The notes under the pieces: model-generated
Databases searched by the model: none
What the model was told of the DNA's origin: nothing
Seen by the model: only the letters and a program-made list of their open reading frames with translations
Shown: piece after piece, positions 1 through 8,365 of the stretch
How the letters are laid out: the number at the start of each line of letters is the position of its first letter
Position numbering within the stretch: the stretch's first letter is position 1
From: an uncultured Eubacteriales bacterium
Lineage (GTDB): Bacteria; Bacillota; Clostridia; Oscillospirales; Acutalibacteraceae
Direction: 5' to 3'
DNA length: 64,000 nt
NCBI GenBank assembly: GCA_934457415.1
Contig: CAKSHM010000004.1
Location: 62,001-126,000, forward strand
Translations under genes and position numbers: made by a program

Positions 1-1509
1 CTTGAAGCTTATGACGGAATAAAGGAAAGAGTTACGCTTATTTCAAAGGACGGTAAGGTTCTTTTCGACAATAAGGCAAAGGCTTCCGAAATGGGCAGCC
101 ACGCGAAGCGTAAGGAGGTTAAAAACGCGCTTAAAAACGGCGAGGGCTACGATATAAGGCGCTCGGAGACCTTAGGCGTTAAGACCTGCTATTATGCTTT
201 AAAGCTTAAAGACGGAAATATCCTTAGAGTTTCCGAGGATGCAATGAGTCTGCTTGCGGTAATTTCCGGACTGTTCCCCGCAATATGTGCAATTGCCGTT
301 ATGACGGTGATACTCGCGGCGGTGTTTGCGGAAATAATATCCAAAAAAATTGTTAAGCCGATAAACAATATGAATCTTGAAAATCCGGAATACAACGACG
401 CTTATGACGAGCTGTCTCCCTTTATAACAAAGATAAACGACCAAAACAAAAGAATAAGGCATCAGATTGCCGAGCTTAAAAGAAGCAGACTTGAATTTGA
501 CACCATTGCGGAAAATATGACAGAAGGTTTATGCCTTACGGATAAGGACGGAAAAGTTATAATGCATAATTCGGGTTTTGAGAAGATTTTCGGCCCTGAT
601 TCGGATATTGACGGAAATAATATTCTTACTTTTTGCCGTGATGAAAGCTTCAGAAAGACCCTTGAAAATATCCGTGAAAGCGAAAAAAGCGAAAACCTGC
701 TTGTTATCGGCGGCAAAAGCTTCGAAATAACCGCAAATCCCGTTTTTGACGAAAACGGCAGCGCCTGCGGAGCGGCGATTCTTATAGTTGATGTCACCGA
801 AAAGGAAAAACGCGAAAAATTAAGACGGGAATTCACCGCAAATGTTTCCCATGAGCTTAAAACTCCGCTTACCTCAATTCTCGGTATTTCGGATATGATG
901 AAAAACGGAATTGTCAAAGAAGAAGATATAAAAAGCTTTGCTTCGGATATCAACAATGAGGCGTCAAGGCTTATAACGCTTGTAAACGATATTATAAAGC
1001 TTTCCCGCCTTGACGAGGAAAGGGAAAATCCCGAGGACGCCGAAACGGTCGACTTAAACGAAATCTCCCGTGAGGTTGTAAAAAGCCTGAGTCCCGTTGC
1101 CGATAAAAATCGGATAAAGCTTAATCTTGCGGGTGAAAAGGCAGAAATTCAGGGCGGAAGATCCCTGATTTTCGAAATGGTTTATAATCTTTGCGATAAT
1201 GCGGTTAAATACAACCGTGAAGGCGGCAGCGCCGAGATTATAACAGGTGCGGAAAACGGCAAGCCGTTTATAACTGTAAAGGATACCGGAATAGGAATTC
1301 CGCAGGATAAGACCGACAGAATTTTCGAAAGATTTTACAGGGTCGATAAAAGCCGCTCGAAATCAAGCGGCGGAACAGGCTTGGGTCTTTCAATAGTTAA
1401 GCATATTGCGCTAAGTCTAGGCGGAGAAATTTCCGTTTCAAGCGAGCTTGATAAAGGCACCGAAATAAAAATAGTTTTCGATAAAGAGTTTTCGGAACAG
1501 CCTGCTTAA
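1..1509 (+). CDS. PhoR/WalK-like sensor histidine kinase, 5' end outside window
   Basis: The reading frame is open from base 1, so the true start lies upstream and the gene is partial. What remains is the C-terminal part of an extracytoplasmic PAS-like sensor domain, one membrane helix (about codons 83-112), a linker that could be a degenerate HAMP, and a cytoplasmic PAS domain (about 160-265). The catalytic core follows. The H box VSHELKTPL has its phospho-accepting His near codon 284, the N box is LCDNAVKYN, the G1 box is DTGIGIP, and GGTGLGLSIV forms the last glycine-rich box. This is the domain order of PhoR/WalK kinases, which phosphorylate an OmpR-type regulator, probably encoded just upstream. 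The exact stimulus (phosphate or cell envelope) cannot be read from this fragment. The gene ends at a bidirectional terminator and is convergent with spoVT. Confidence 0.9.
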   Translation, partial: LEAYDGIKERVTLISKDGKVLFDNKAKASEMGSHAKRKEVKNALKNGEGYDIRRSETLGVKTCYYALKLKDGNILRVSEDAMSLLAVISGLFPAICAIAVMTVILAAVFAEIISKKIVKPINNMNLENPEYNDAYDELSPFITKINDQNKRIRHQIAELKRSRLEFDTIAENMTEGLCLTDKDGKVIMHNSGFEKIFGPDSDIDGNNILTFCRDESFRKTLENIRESEKSENLLVIGGKSFEITANPVFDENGSACGAAILIVDVTEKEKREKLRREFTANVSHELKTPLTSILGISDMMKNGIVKEEDIKSFASDINNEASRLITLVNDIIKLSRLDEERENPEDAETVDLNEISREVVKSLSPVADKNRIKLNLAGEKAEIQGGRSLIFEMVYNLCDNAVKYNREGGSAEIITGAENGKPFITVKDTGIGIPQDKTDRIFERFYRVDKSRSKSSGGTGLGLSIVKHIALSLGGEISVSSELDKGTEIKIVFDKEFSEQPA

Positions 1510-1546
1510 AAGGATATACAATTCTTTAATGTATGAAATCAGAGAA

Positions 1547-1589
1547 AACACCCCTCCGTTGCATATTTGCGCTACAAAGGGGTGTTTTT
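1547..1589. terminator. Bidirectional intrinsic terminator
   Basis: AACACCCCT (1547-1555) pairs with AGGGGTGTT (1578-1586). It is followed by a T run on the plus strand, and an A run precedes it, which reads as a T run on the minus strand. It lies between the convergent kinase and spoVT genes and can serve both. Confidence 0.8.
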
Positions 1590-1621
1590 GATATATATCG
1601 GCTGAAATCCAATAAACGTTT

Positions 1622-2146
1622 TCAGGTTTTGCTGCTTAAAAACTGTGACGCTACCGCAATGAGTCTTTCATCGGACAAGGTAAGCTCTTTTTCGCCTTTT
1701 CCGCTTAAAAGCACGATTGCTCCGGTTATATCTCCCGCGGAAATTACGGGAGAGACAAGGAGAATATTATCGTTTAAAAATTCAAGTGCTTTTATTTCCC
1801 TGTCGGGTCTGTAAAGCTTTCTTTGCTCCATTATGCTTTCAAGCTCGGGTGTTATTTTCTTGTTTTCCGTAAGCAGTCTTGAAATTCCGGAACAGGCAAC
1901 CGCACGGTCCCTGTCGCATATAATAAGCGGAATTTTAATTTCGTCAAAAAGCACTTTTGCAAGCTCGTCGGCTCCGTCCGAAAGCTCACCCATGGGCGAA
2001 TATTTTTTAAATATGACCTCTCCGTTCATGCTTGTGTAAATTTCTAAGGGGTCGCCCTCTCGAAGTCTCATAGTTCTGCGGATTTCCTTTGGTATTACGA
2101 CCCGTCCGAGGTCGTCAATCCGTCTTACAATTCCGGTTGCTTTCAT
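1622..2146 (-). CDS. spoVT: Stage V sporulation protein T (AbrB-family regulator)
   Basis: The 174-aa product matches SpoVT (about 178 aa in Bacillus). An N-terminal AbrB/SpoVT swapped-hairpin DNA-binding domain spans residues 1-50 and carries the hallmark GIVRRIDDLGRVVIPKEIRR. A GAF-like sensory domain follows (about 60-174). In Bacillus SpoVT tunes late forespore (sigma-G) gene expression and spore resistance. The start at 2146 was chosen because MKATGIVRRIDD is the conserved N terminus and an AAGGGAGA ribosome-binding site sits just before it. A longer in-frame extension exists but is unlike the family. A sigma-G-like promoter lies upstream. The gene is evidence that the organism is a spore former. 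Confidence 0.95.
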   Translation of the reverse strand: MKATGIVRRIDDLGRVVIPKEIRRTMRLREGDPLEIYTSMNGEVIFKKYSPMGELSDGADELAKVLFDEIKIPLIICDRDRAVACSGISRLLTENKKITPELESIMEQRKLYRPDREIKALEFLNDNILLVSPVISAGDITGAIVLLSGKGEKELTLSDERLIAVASQFLSSKT

Positions 2147-2193
2147 ATATAATCTCCCTTTTGGTGCAAAATAACACAAAATCTGTACTTTTG

Positions 2194-2223
2194 TATTATT
2201 TACTTGAAAAGGGAAAATATTCA
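2194..2223 (-). promoter_or_regulatory. Possible sigma-G-type promoter of spoVT
   Basis: On the minus strand TGAATA (2218-2223) is followed after 17 bases by AATAATA (2194-2200). This resembles the forespore sigma-G consensus (TGAATA and CATACTA). spoVT is sigma-G dependent in Bacillus. The match is partial and the region is AT-rich, so the call is tentative. Confidence 0.35.
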
Positions 2224-2232
2224 CAATCGCTT

Positions 2233-3015
2233 TTATATCTCCAGCCGAGCCTTTTTGTTCTGCAGTCTGAACTGATAGGGTGTTACACCGGTTTTTTTTA
2301 AGAAATTGCGGTGGAAGGTCGAGGGATCGTCAAAGCCGCACTCGAATATTATTTTCGAAAGCGGCATTTCAGATGCCATCAGCAAAGATTTAGCCTTGTT
2401 TACCCTTAAGTTTACCATATACTGATGAGGTGTGATATTCATGGAACTTTTGAATTTCTTTATAAGATAATCCTTTGAATATCCTAATTCCTCAGCAAGA
2501 TCATTTATAAAGTATTTTTGTGATGTGCCGTTCTGCATAAGACGGCACATTTTTTCTATCAGCGGGTCTGACGAGACATTTTTATACCCCAATGAATTTA
2601 AAAGTTTCATAAAGGATAGGCTTTTTTGGAAAAAATTACTGTTCGGATTGGTTTCAACCTGATTAAGGTCGAAAATAAGGGGTGTCATAGTCTCTTTTGA
2701 AAAAGTTCCTCTTATCGGCAGTCCGCCGCTGTCACTCGTTATAGGTGCGGTAAAATGCACGAAATAATAATACGGCAGCAGGCTCGGTTTGGGTCCGCTC
2801 TGGCGGCCGCCGGATTTCTGAATATAGTATTCATTCGGATTAAGCGAAATTTCCGTACCGTTTTCTTCAAAAATCAATGTCCCCTCAAGCATGAGAATAA
2901 GAACATTTTCGGTGGATATTCGCTCAATGTGTTTCTCACCCTTTATAAATCTGCGGAAGCACGAAAATTCATATTTCGGCAATTCATTTAAATCAAGGAA
3001 TTCGGCATTTTCCAT
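2233..3015 (-). CDS. AraC-family transcriptional regulator
   Basis: A 260-aa one-component regulator. The N-terminal half (about residues 1-115) reads as a cupin-like sugar-sensing AraC_binding domain. The C-terminal AraC double helix-turn-helix (about 160-255) includes NDLAEELGYSKDYLIKKFK and the conserved second HTH with ECGFDDPSTFHRNFLKKTG followed by TPYQFR. The gene is divergent from surface/uptake locus 1 across a 273-bp intergenic region, so it is the likely activator of that locus in response to an imported sugar. This is inferred from position. Start: ATG at 3015 with AAGGAGAC upstream on the minus strand and a good promoter 30-60 bases further. Confidence 0.92.
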   Translation of the reverse strand: MENAEFLDLNELPKYEFSCFRRFIKGEKHIERISTENVLILMLEGTLIFEENGTEISLNPNEYYIQKSGGRQSGPKPSLLPYYYFVHFTAPITSDSGGLPIRGTFSKETMTPLIFDLNQVETNPNSNFFQKSLSFMKLLNSLGYKNVSSDPLIEKMCRLMQNGTSQKYFINDLAEELGYSKDYLIKKFKSSMNITPHQYMVNLRVNKAKSLLMASEMPLSKIIFECGFDDPSTFHRNFLKKTGVTPYQFRLQNKKARLEI

Positions 3016-3045
3016 AATTTGTCTCCTTGTATATGAGATAAATAT

Positions 3046-3074
3046 AGAATACCATATATTGTTTTATAATGCAA
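3046..3074 (-). promoter_or_regulatory. Sigma-A promoter of the AraC regulator
   Basis: On the minus strand TTGCAT (3069-3074), a 17-base spacer and TATTCT (3046-3051). It points at the regulator gene, whose ATG is 30 bases downstream. Confidence 0.55.
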
Positions 3075-3124
3075 CATTTAAAGAAAAAATCTCTTTTTGC
3101 AATATTTTCAGTCGCTTTTTGCTA

Positions 3125-3153
3125 TTGAGAATTTCCCAAAAACAACATATAAT
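3125..3153 (+). promoter_or_regulatory. Sigma-A promoter of surface/uptake locus 1
   Basis: TTGAGA (3125-3130), a 17-base spacer and a perfect TATAAT (3148-3153). It drives the locus beginning at 3289 and leaves a 5' leader of about 125 bases. The gap to the divergent AraC promoter (3074 to 3125) is 50 bases, so one operator could control both. Confidence 0.65.
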
Positions 3154-3170
3154 AAAAACGGATATAAAAA

Positions 3171-3216
3171 CTGTTGGATTTTCTTTAAAAACAGTTAAGT
3201 GATTTTTGTAAAATCC
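3171..3216. promoter_or_regulatory. Nested inverted repeats in the locus 1 leader, possible operator
   Basis: CTGTT (3171-3175) and AACAG (3190-3194) form one inverted repeat. GGATTTT (3176-3182) and AAAATCC (3210-3216) form another. Both lie just downstream of the predicted transcription start, between the promoter and the first gene. They could be a binding site or part of a leader hairpin. The region is AT-rich and chance is not excluded. Confidence 0.3.
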
Positions 3217-3288
3217 GACAAGAAATGTTTGTAGCCACAGATTTTTAAAATGAAATATTTTTGCAATTTTTGGAAGGGGCATTAAAAA

Positions 3289-4860
3289 ATGAAAAGAAAA
3301 TCAATGGTTAAATGGCTCGGCATCGTTTTGACGTTTTGCATGGCTTTTGTGTCGCTGAATCTTATCGGACCTTCGGTAAGCGCCGCGGGTTTCAGCGGAA
3401 GCGGAAAGGGTACGGCAAAAAATCCTTACCTTGTAACTAACGCTGCCCAGCTTGACGAAATGCGGAACAATCTCTCGGCGACTTATAAGCTTGCGAATAA
3501 CATCGATATGTCGCAGGTAGCAAGCTTTACTCCGATCGGAAAATTCAGCGCTCCTTTTACGGGCACATTCACCTGCGATACCGCATCTGACGGAACACCT
3601 AAGTACATAATTAAAAATCTCACGATAAATCACCGTCCCGCCGGCGCAACACTCGCAGAAAAATACAGCGGTTATAAAAAGGATAGGTCAATGGGCTGGG
3701 AGGCAGGCTTTTTCGGACAGACGAAGAATGCAACCCTTAAAAATATTGTTATTTTAAACGCCAATGTTACAAGCACCGTTGAGGGGAATTCTATGATGAA
3801 TTCAGACTGGTCTACAAATCCCGGCCAGTCCTTTGAACAGTGTGCAGGAATTCTTGTCGGAGCTGCTCTTAATACAAAGATAATCGGCTGCGGAAGCTCG
3901 GGTACAGTTAAATCGGCTTCAAACAATGTCGGAGGACTCGTAGGAACCCTTACGGCGGAAAAAGGAAAAACAAGCTCAATTAAAAACAGCTATTCCTATG
4001 CGAATGTAACTTCAACGGGTATTTGGAATTCAGGCGGCTTCTGCGGAGGAAACGAAACCTATTGGGATGAATATTCAGGCAAGGTCACAATCTCAAATTG
4101 CTTCTATAACGGAACATTTTCGGGGAGCTATACAAGCGCCGGAGCATTCAGCGGACCTATGAGCACAAAAGGTTCGAATATCAAAGGCTGCTGGTCGGCG
4201 GGTAAGGTTCTTACAAGCTCTTCGGGCTGCTTCTATGCAACCGATGTTTACGGCTCGGGAATTCTGAAAAACACCGAGGTCTGCGAAAACTGCTACACTC
4301 TGTCCGTTATCGAGGGCAGAAATAAAGCACAGACGAATAAAACCGTTACCAAAAACAATTGGATAACAGACGCGGTAGGCGCTCTTGAAATCGGATTTGC
4401 CGCAGGCTCTCAGGCGGAAATAAGCGCGGCTTTCGCAAATATTTCGGGATTTACAGTTGCCGCAGGCGCCTATCCTCAGCTTAAGGATGTTCATCCGATA
4501 ACAAACCCCGACAGCTATGTTCCGCTTGCCGCCAATGCAGCCGATAACAAAGGACATAGCGGAGCAGATAAAACTGCGTCGGACGGCGTTCAGACCGGCA
4601 CCGATACCGACACCGACAACACGGTTGCCGATGATACCGATAAATCAGGCGGCAAGGACGAAATATCAACAGTTATAGAAAGCAAGGGTGCAAAAATCAG
4701 CACCGCCGAAAAGGTTTTATATGTTGTACTTTCGGTTATAATCGTTCTTCTTATCGCGGCAACGGTTTTCCTGACGGTTAAATGGAGCCTTCTTTTAAAG
4801 GATGAAAAAACAAAGAAGAATAACGGTAATGATATCACGGACGTCGTTAAAACAGAATAG
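3289..4860 (+). CDS. Membrane-anchored surface protein with GLUG-type repeats
   Basis: A 523-aa exported protein, first gene of locus 1. It has a signal peptide (about 1-32), then a Gly/Asn-rich region typical of GLUG-motif proteins. The opening segment GSGKGTAKNPYLVTNAAQL and the following NNIDMSQVASFTPIGKFSAPF are the usual start of such a domain. Repeated blocks such as NVGGLVGTLT and NSGGFCGGNE follow to about residue 340. An Asp/Thr-rich linker (about 425-455), a transmembrane helix (about 475-498) and a short basic cytosolic tail come last. GLUG domains are found in bacterial surface adhesins and peptidase-linked proteins; a precise ligand is unknown. The gene at 38438 is its paralogue with the same layout. 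The membrane anchor replaces a sortase motif, which is absent. A strong GGAAGGGG-type site precedes the ATG. Confidence 0.75.
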   Translation: MKRKSMVKWLGIVLTFCMAFVSLNLIGPSVSAAGFSGSGKGTAKNPYLVTNAAQLDEMRNNLSATYKLANNIDMSQVASFTPIGKFSAPFTGTFTCDTASDGTPKYIIKNLTINHRPAGATLAEKYSGYKKDRSMGWEAGFFGQTKNATLKNIVILNANVTSTVEGNSMMNSDWSTNPGQSFEQCAGILVGAALNTKIIGCGSSGTVKSASNNVGGLVGTLTAEKGKTSSIKNSYSYANVTSTGIWNSGGFCGGNETYWDEYSGKVTISNCFYNGTFSGSYTSAGAFSGPMSTKGSNIKGCWSAGKVLTSSSGCFYATDVYGSGILKNTEVCENCYTLSVIEGRNKAQTNKTVTKNNWITDAVGALEIGFAAGSQAEISAAFANISGFTVAAGAYPQLKDVHPITNPDSYVPLAANAADNKGHSGADKTASDGVQTGTDTDTDNTVADDTDKSGGKDEISTVIESKGAKISTAEKVLYVVLSVIIVLLIAATVFLTVKWSLLLKDEKTKKNNGNDITDVVKTE

Positions 4861-4876
4861 AAAGGAAGAAAAACAA

Positions 4877-5818
4877 ATGTCAACGCTTAATGGAAAAAGC
4901 AACAGGCTTAAATATAAAAATAACCTTGCGTATCTGTTGTTTATTCTTCCGGGGCTTGCTTCGATAATTCTGTTTCACTATATTCCGGTTTTCGGAATGG
5001 TTCTTGCATTCAAGGAGTATAACTACCGCGACGGCATTTTCGGCAGCCCTTGGGTAGGATTTAAAAACTTTAAAAACTTCTTCGATTCGGGCGATATGGT
5101 AAGAGTTATAAGAAATACGGTAGGCTACAATATCGCTTGGATGCTTCTTGTAAATCTGATGCTTGGTATGATAGTTGCGATTTTGCTTTATGATGTTAAA
5201 TCAAAACGCGCAAATAAGCTTTATCAGACCGCAATGCTTATTCCTAACTTTCTTTCATGGGTTGTAGTAGCTTATGTCGGATATGTAATCTTAAGCCCTA
5301 CAAACGGAATTCTGGTTTTAGCTCTTAAGGGAATGGGCATAAATGCAGTAAATCTGTATTCTTCAAGAGAAGCGGCAAAATACTGGCCTTATATCCTTAC
5401 ATTTTTTGAAATCTGGAAAGATGTAGGAATGGCAAGTCTTTACTACTATGCGGCTCTTCTTTCGATTGACACTTCGCTTTATGAAGCCGCCGCGCTTGAC
5501 GGAGCGGGAAAGTTCAAGCAGATGATTTATGTATCCCTGCCCGAGCTTATGCCCATGGCGAGTATGGTATTGATACTCAGAATGGGTCAGGTTTTGTCGG
5601 GCGGAATGGATATTTTCTATCAGATGACCTTAGACTCAGGCGCGCTTTACAGCACAACCGAAACCTTGGCAGTTTATCTCTACCACGGACTTGCAGGTAA
5701 GTATACCGTAGGTGTAACAAGCGCCGTAGGAATTTTCCAGTCGGCAGTAGGACTTGTCCTTTTGATAGTCACGAATACGATTATCAAAAAAGTAAATCCC
5801 GAAAACTCAGTTTATTAA
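4877..5818 (+). CDS. ABC sugar importer permease, LplB/YteP type
   Basis: A 313-aa inner-membrane permease of the CUT1 carbohydrate importer family. Its N terminus (LLFILPGLASIILFHYIPVF) is diagnostic for the LplB/YteP branch, and the EAA loop EAAALDGAGKFKQMIYVSLP lies at about 203-222, where it would contact the ATPase. About six membrane helices can be seen. The start at 4877 is preferred over an upstream in-frame ATG because AAAGGAAG precedes it and the length equals that of the paralogue at 34646. It follows the GLUG gene by 16 bases and precedes the second permease by 15, so it is in one operon. No ATP-binding subunit is encoded nearby, so a shared MsmX/MsmK-type ATPase elsewhere is expected. 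Confidence 0.95.
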   Translation: MSTLNGKSNRLKYKNNLAYLLFILPGLASIILFHYIPVFGMVLAFKEYNYRDGIFGSPWVGFKNFKNFFDSGDMVRVIRNTVGYNIAWMLLVNLMLGMIVAILLYDVKSKRANKLYQTAMLIPNFLSWVVVAYVGYVILSPTNGILVLALKGMGINAVNLYSSREAAKYWPYILTFFEIWKDVGMASLYYYAALLSIDTSLYEAAALDGAGKFKQMIYVSLPELMPMASMVLILRMGQVLSGGMDIFYQMTLDSGALYSTTETLAVYLYHGLAGKYTVGVTSAVGIFQSAVGLVLLIVTNTIIKKVNPENSVY

Positions 5819-5833
5819 GAAAGGGGAATTTTA

Positions 5834-6706
5834 ATGAAGGACGGAAAGGTTTATCCTATAGTTTTACATATTATCTTTATTTTAATGACCCTTATTTTCT
5901 TAGTTCCGGTTTTGATGATTCTTATAATTTCATTCACCGGAGAGGCGGAATTCTCGACCTACGGCTTTTCATTTTTTCCGAAAGAATGGTCGACAGCCGC
6001 TTATAAAATGCTCTTTGAAAATATCGGGGTTATGGGCAGAGCGGTTATATTTACAATTATTACCGCAGTGCTCGGCACTGTTATAAATATTGTTGTCAAC
6101 TGTGCTTTTGCCTATCCGCTTACACGCGATGATTTTATTTTGAAAAAACCCGTAAATGTTATCCTTTTGGGAACAATGTTCGTAAGCGGAGGCTTAATGC
6201 CGACCTATATGGTCTACACTCAGCTGTACGGTCTTAAGGATAATCCTCTTGTTTATCTTTTGCCGCAGGTAGGCGCTTGGGGAGTTATCGTTTATAAAAC
6301 CTTTTTCAAGGGTGTTCCGAAATCGCTTATCGAAGCCGCGGAAATTGACGGCGCAAACCAGTTCAAAACCCTCTGGAGCATAGTTCTTCCGATGTCGAAA
6401 CCGATTATAGGAATGAATTTCTTTACAGGCGTTGTCGGCGGTTGGAACAACTGGCAGACCTCTCTTATTTATATAACAAAAAAGGAATACTGGACAGTTC
6501 AGTATTTAATGCAGAAAATTTTAAATAACGCGGATGTCCTTGTTAAAGCACTTAAGGAATCGGGTGTCAGAGACACATCTTCAATTCCGCTTGAAACAAT
6601 GAAATACGCAATGTGTATCATAGCAACTGTTCCGATTCTGCTTCTTTTCCCTTATATGCAGAAATACTTTGCAAAGGGAATTGCGGTAGGCTCGGTAAAA
6701 GAATAA
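5834..6706 (+). CDS. ABC sugar importer permease, LplC/YtcP type
   Basis: A 290-aa permease, partner of the preceding gene. It shows six membrane segments and the EAA loop EAAEIDGANQFKTLWSIVLP at about 167-186. It ends in the conserved LplC/YtcP signature FPYMQKYFAKGIAVGSVKE. The paralogue at 35594 has the same length and nearly the same C terminus. It is expected to form a heterodimeric channel with the LplB-type subunit for complex oligosaccharides. An AAGGGGAA ribosome-binding site precedes the ATG. Confidence 0.95.
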   Translation: MKDGKVYPIVLHIIFILMTLIFLVPVLMILIISFTGEAEFSTYGFSFFPKEWSTAAYKMLFENIGVMGRAVIFTIITAVLGTVINIVVNCAFAYPLTRDDFILKKPVNVILLGTMFVSGGLMPTYMVYTQLYGLKDNPLVYLLPQVGAWGVIVYKTFFKGVPKSLIEAAEIDGANQFKTLWSIVLPMSKPIIGMNFFTGVVGGWNNWQTSLIYITKKEYWTVQYLMQKILNNADVLVKALKESGVRDTSSIPLETMKYAMCIIATVPILLLFPYMQKYFAKGIAVGSVKE

Positions 6707-6723
6707 AAAAATGAGGTGCGAAT

Positions 6724-8343
6724 ATGAAAGTTAATTTTAAAAGATTTTTGGCGGTTGTCCTTTCGGTTTGTATGATGGCGCTGCTGTTTACAGGCTGTAA
6801 GGGAAAAAGCGGCAAGGTTGTCCTTAAATGGGGCTTTTCCGGGGCTTTGGGCTGTAAGGACGACGACTTAGTTCACAAGGAATTCAATAAAAAGTTAAAT
6901 GAGCTTATGCCCGGGGTTCAGGTTGAGTTTGTTGATCAAACAAACGAAAATTGGGCCCTCTGGATGAGCGCAGGAGAACAGGTGGATATTGCATGGGCAG
7001 GTTATCTGTATGATGTTGAAAGCGAAATTATAAAGGGTGCTTATTCGGAGCTTGACGGCCTTATAAATAAAAAGGACACTCCGAATATATATCAGGAAAT
7101 GAAGGATTATCCCGAGGATTATTACAGCGGCACCTATAAGGATAAGCTTTATATGCTTCCGATTCAGCAGCCTATATTCACTCAGTCTGCCAGTCTTAAT
7201 ATCCCTGCCGAGCTTTATCAGTATATGAATGTTGACGCGCTTCTTAATGCGGCTCATTCTTCTACTAAGACCACCCGTGCGGTTTATGACGAGATAACAA
7301 AATTTCTTGAAAAGGTCTGGGCGGCAAACGCTTACGATACCGATACCATAGGAAGTGGAATGGATGTTATCACAATCGGTAAGATTTTAGCAACTCGCGG
7401 CTATGATTTCGTCGGCGCGCAGAGCTTCAACGGCGCCAACCTTTGCTATGACGCATTTGACGATAACGCTCAGCTTGTAAATTTTGCCGAGACCGACGCT
7501 TATAAGCTTTTCCTTGAATATGCCGGTAAATGGTACAACGCAGGCTATATTCCCGAGGATGTGTTGACATCAAACGGCGGCGGAACAAGGTCGGCTGTAA
7601 TTTCCGCAAACGGTTCGGGTATGTGGTACGGCACAAATAATCCCGAAACAGGCGAGGCGCGCGGAGTTTCATACATACTGGATAACGGAAAAATAGGAAC
7701 TTACGGACTTCTTCTTGATACTACCGAGCAGCAGTTTAACGGAACCTCAACCTTAGGCAGCGAGCTTACATATCAGGTAATTCCGATTACGGCTAAATAT
7801 CCGGAGGAAGCTATTAAGCTGTTAGACCTTATGCGTTCTCCCGTTGGAACTCCGGGGAACGATCTTGCAAATCTTCTTTGCTACGGCTTTGAGAAAAACA
7901 GCGACTATGCCAAAAAGTATGATACCTATCATTATACGCTTAACGGCACCTGCGCCCAAGGCATAGATTACACCGTTCAGCCCAGCTCCAACTGCAAGTA
8001 CGGCAAGTGCTTCTGGACCGTTACAAACTCATATCTTCTCTATCATACCCCTGTTGTATTAGACGGTCAGTCCGAATGGGCTCTCGATTTCGAAAAGAAT
8101 GTCAGACCTACTCTTCACAAGACGCCTTATTACCGCTTCAGAGCAGATTTTTCTTCAATGCTTACGGATGTTTCGAACATTTCGAGCGTAACCAAGGAAT
8201 ATAACAATCAGCTTCTTTCGGGACTTAACGGAAGTAAGTGGAACACTCCTTATGAGCAGATGATGAAGAAAATGAAGGACGCAAAGCTTGAAAATGTAAA
8301 GAGCGAGATACAAAAACAGATGAAGGCTTATAAGCCTCAGTAA
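6724..8343 (+). CDS. Extracellular solute-binding lipoprotein, LplA type
   Basis: A 539-aa lipoprotein with lipobox LFTGC and lipidated Cys25. The mature part is a large family 1-like solute-binding protein of the LplA/YtcQ kind, with features such as GATRGYDFVG-like and QQFNGTSTLG segments shared with the paralogue at 36487. It would capture oligosaccharides outside the membrane and hand them to the two permeases just upstream. At over 500 residues it is longer than the usual 400-450 aa sugar-binding proteins but normal for LplA. It is followed after 22 bases by the cohesin gene, which ties import to the surface complex. Confidence 0.93.
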   Translation: MKVNFKRFLAVVLSVCMMALLFTGCKGKSGKVVLKWGFSGALGCKDDDLVHKEFNKKLNELMPGVQVEFVDQTNENWALWMSAGEQVDIAWAGYLYDVESEIIKGAYSELDGLINKKDTPNIYQEMKDYPEDYYSGTYKDKLYMLPIQQPIFTQSASLNIPAELYQYMNVDALLNAAHSSTKTTRAVYDEITKFLEKVWAANAYDTDTIGSGMDVITIGKILATRGYDFVGAQSFNGANLCYDAFDDNAQLVNFAETDAYKLFLEYAGKWYNAGYIPEDVLTSNGGGTRSAVISANGSGMWYGTNNPETGEARGVSYILDNGKIGTYGLLLDTTEQQFNGTSTLGSELTYQVIPITAKYPEEAIKLLDLMRSPVGTPGNDLANLLCYGFEKNSDYAKKYDTYHYTLNGTCAQGIDYTVQPSSNCKYGKCFWTVTNSYLLYHTPVVLDGQSEWALDFEKNVRPTLHKTPYYRFRADFSSMLTDVSNISSVTKEYNNQLLSGLNGSKWNTPYEQMMKKMKDAKLENVKSEIQKQMKAYKPQ

Positions 8344-8365
8344 TAATTGCGGAAAGGAGAAAACC

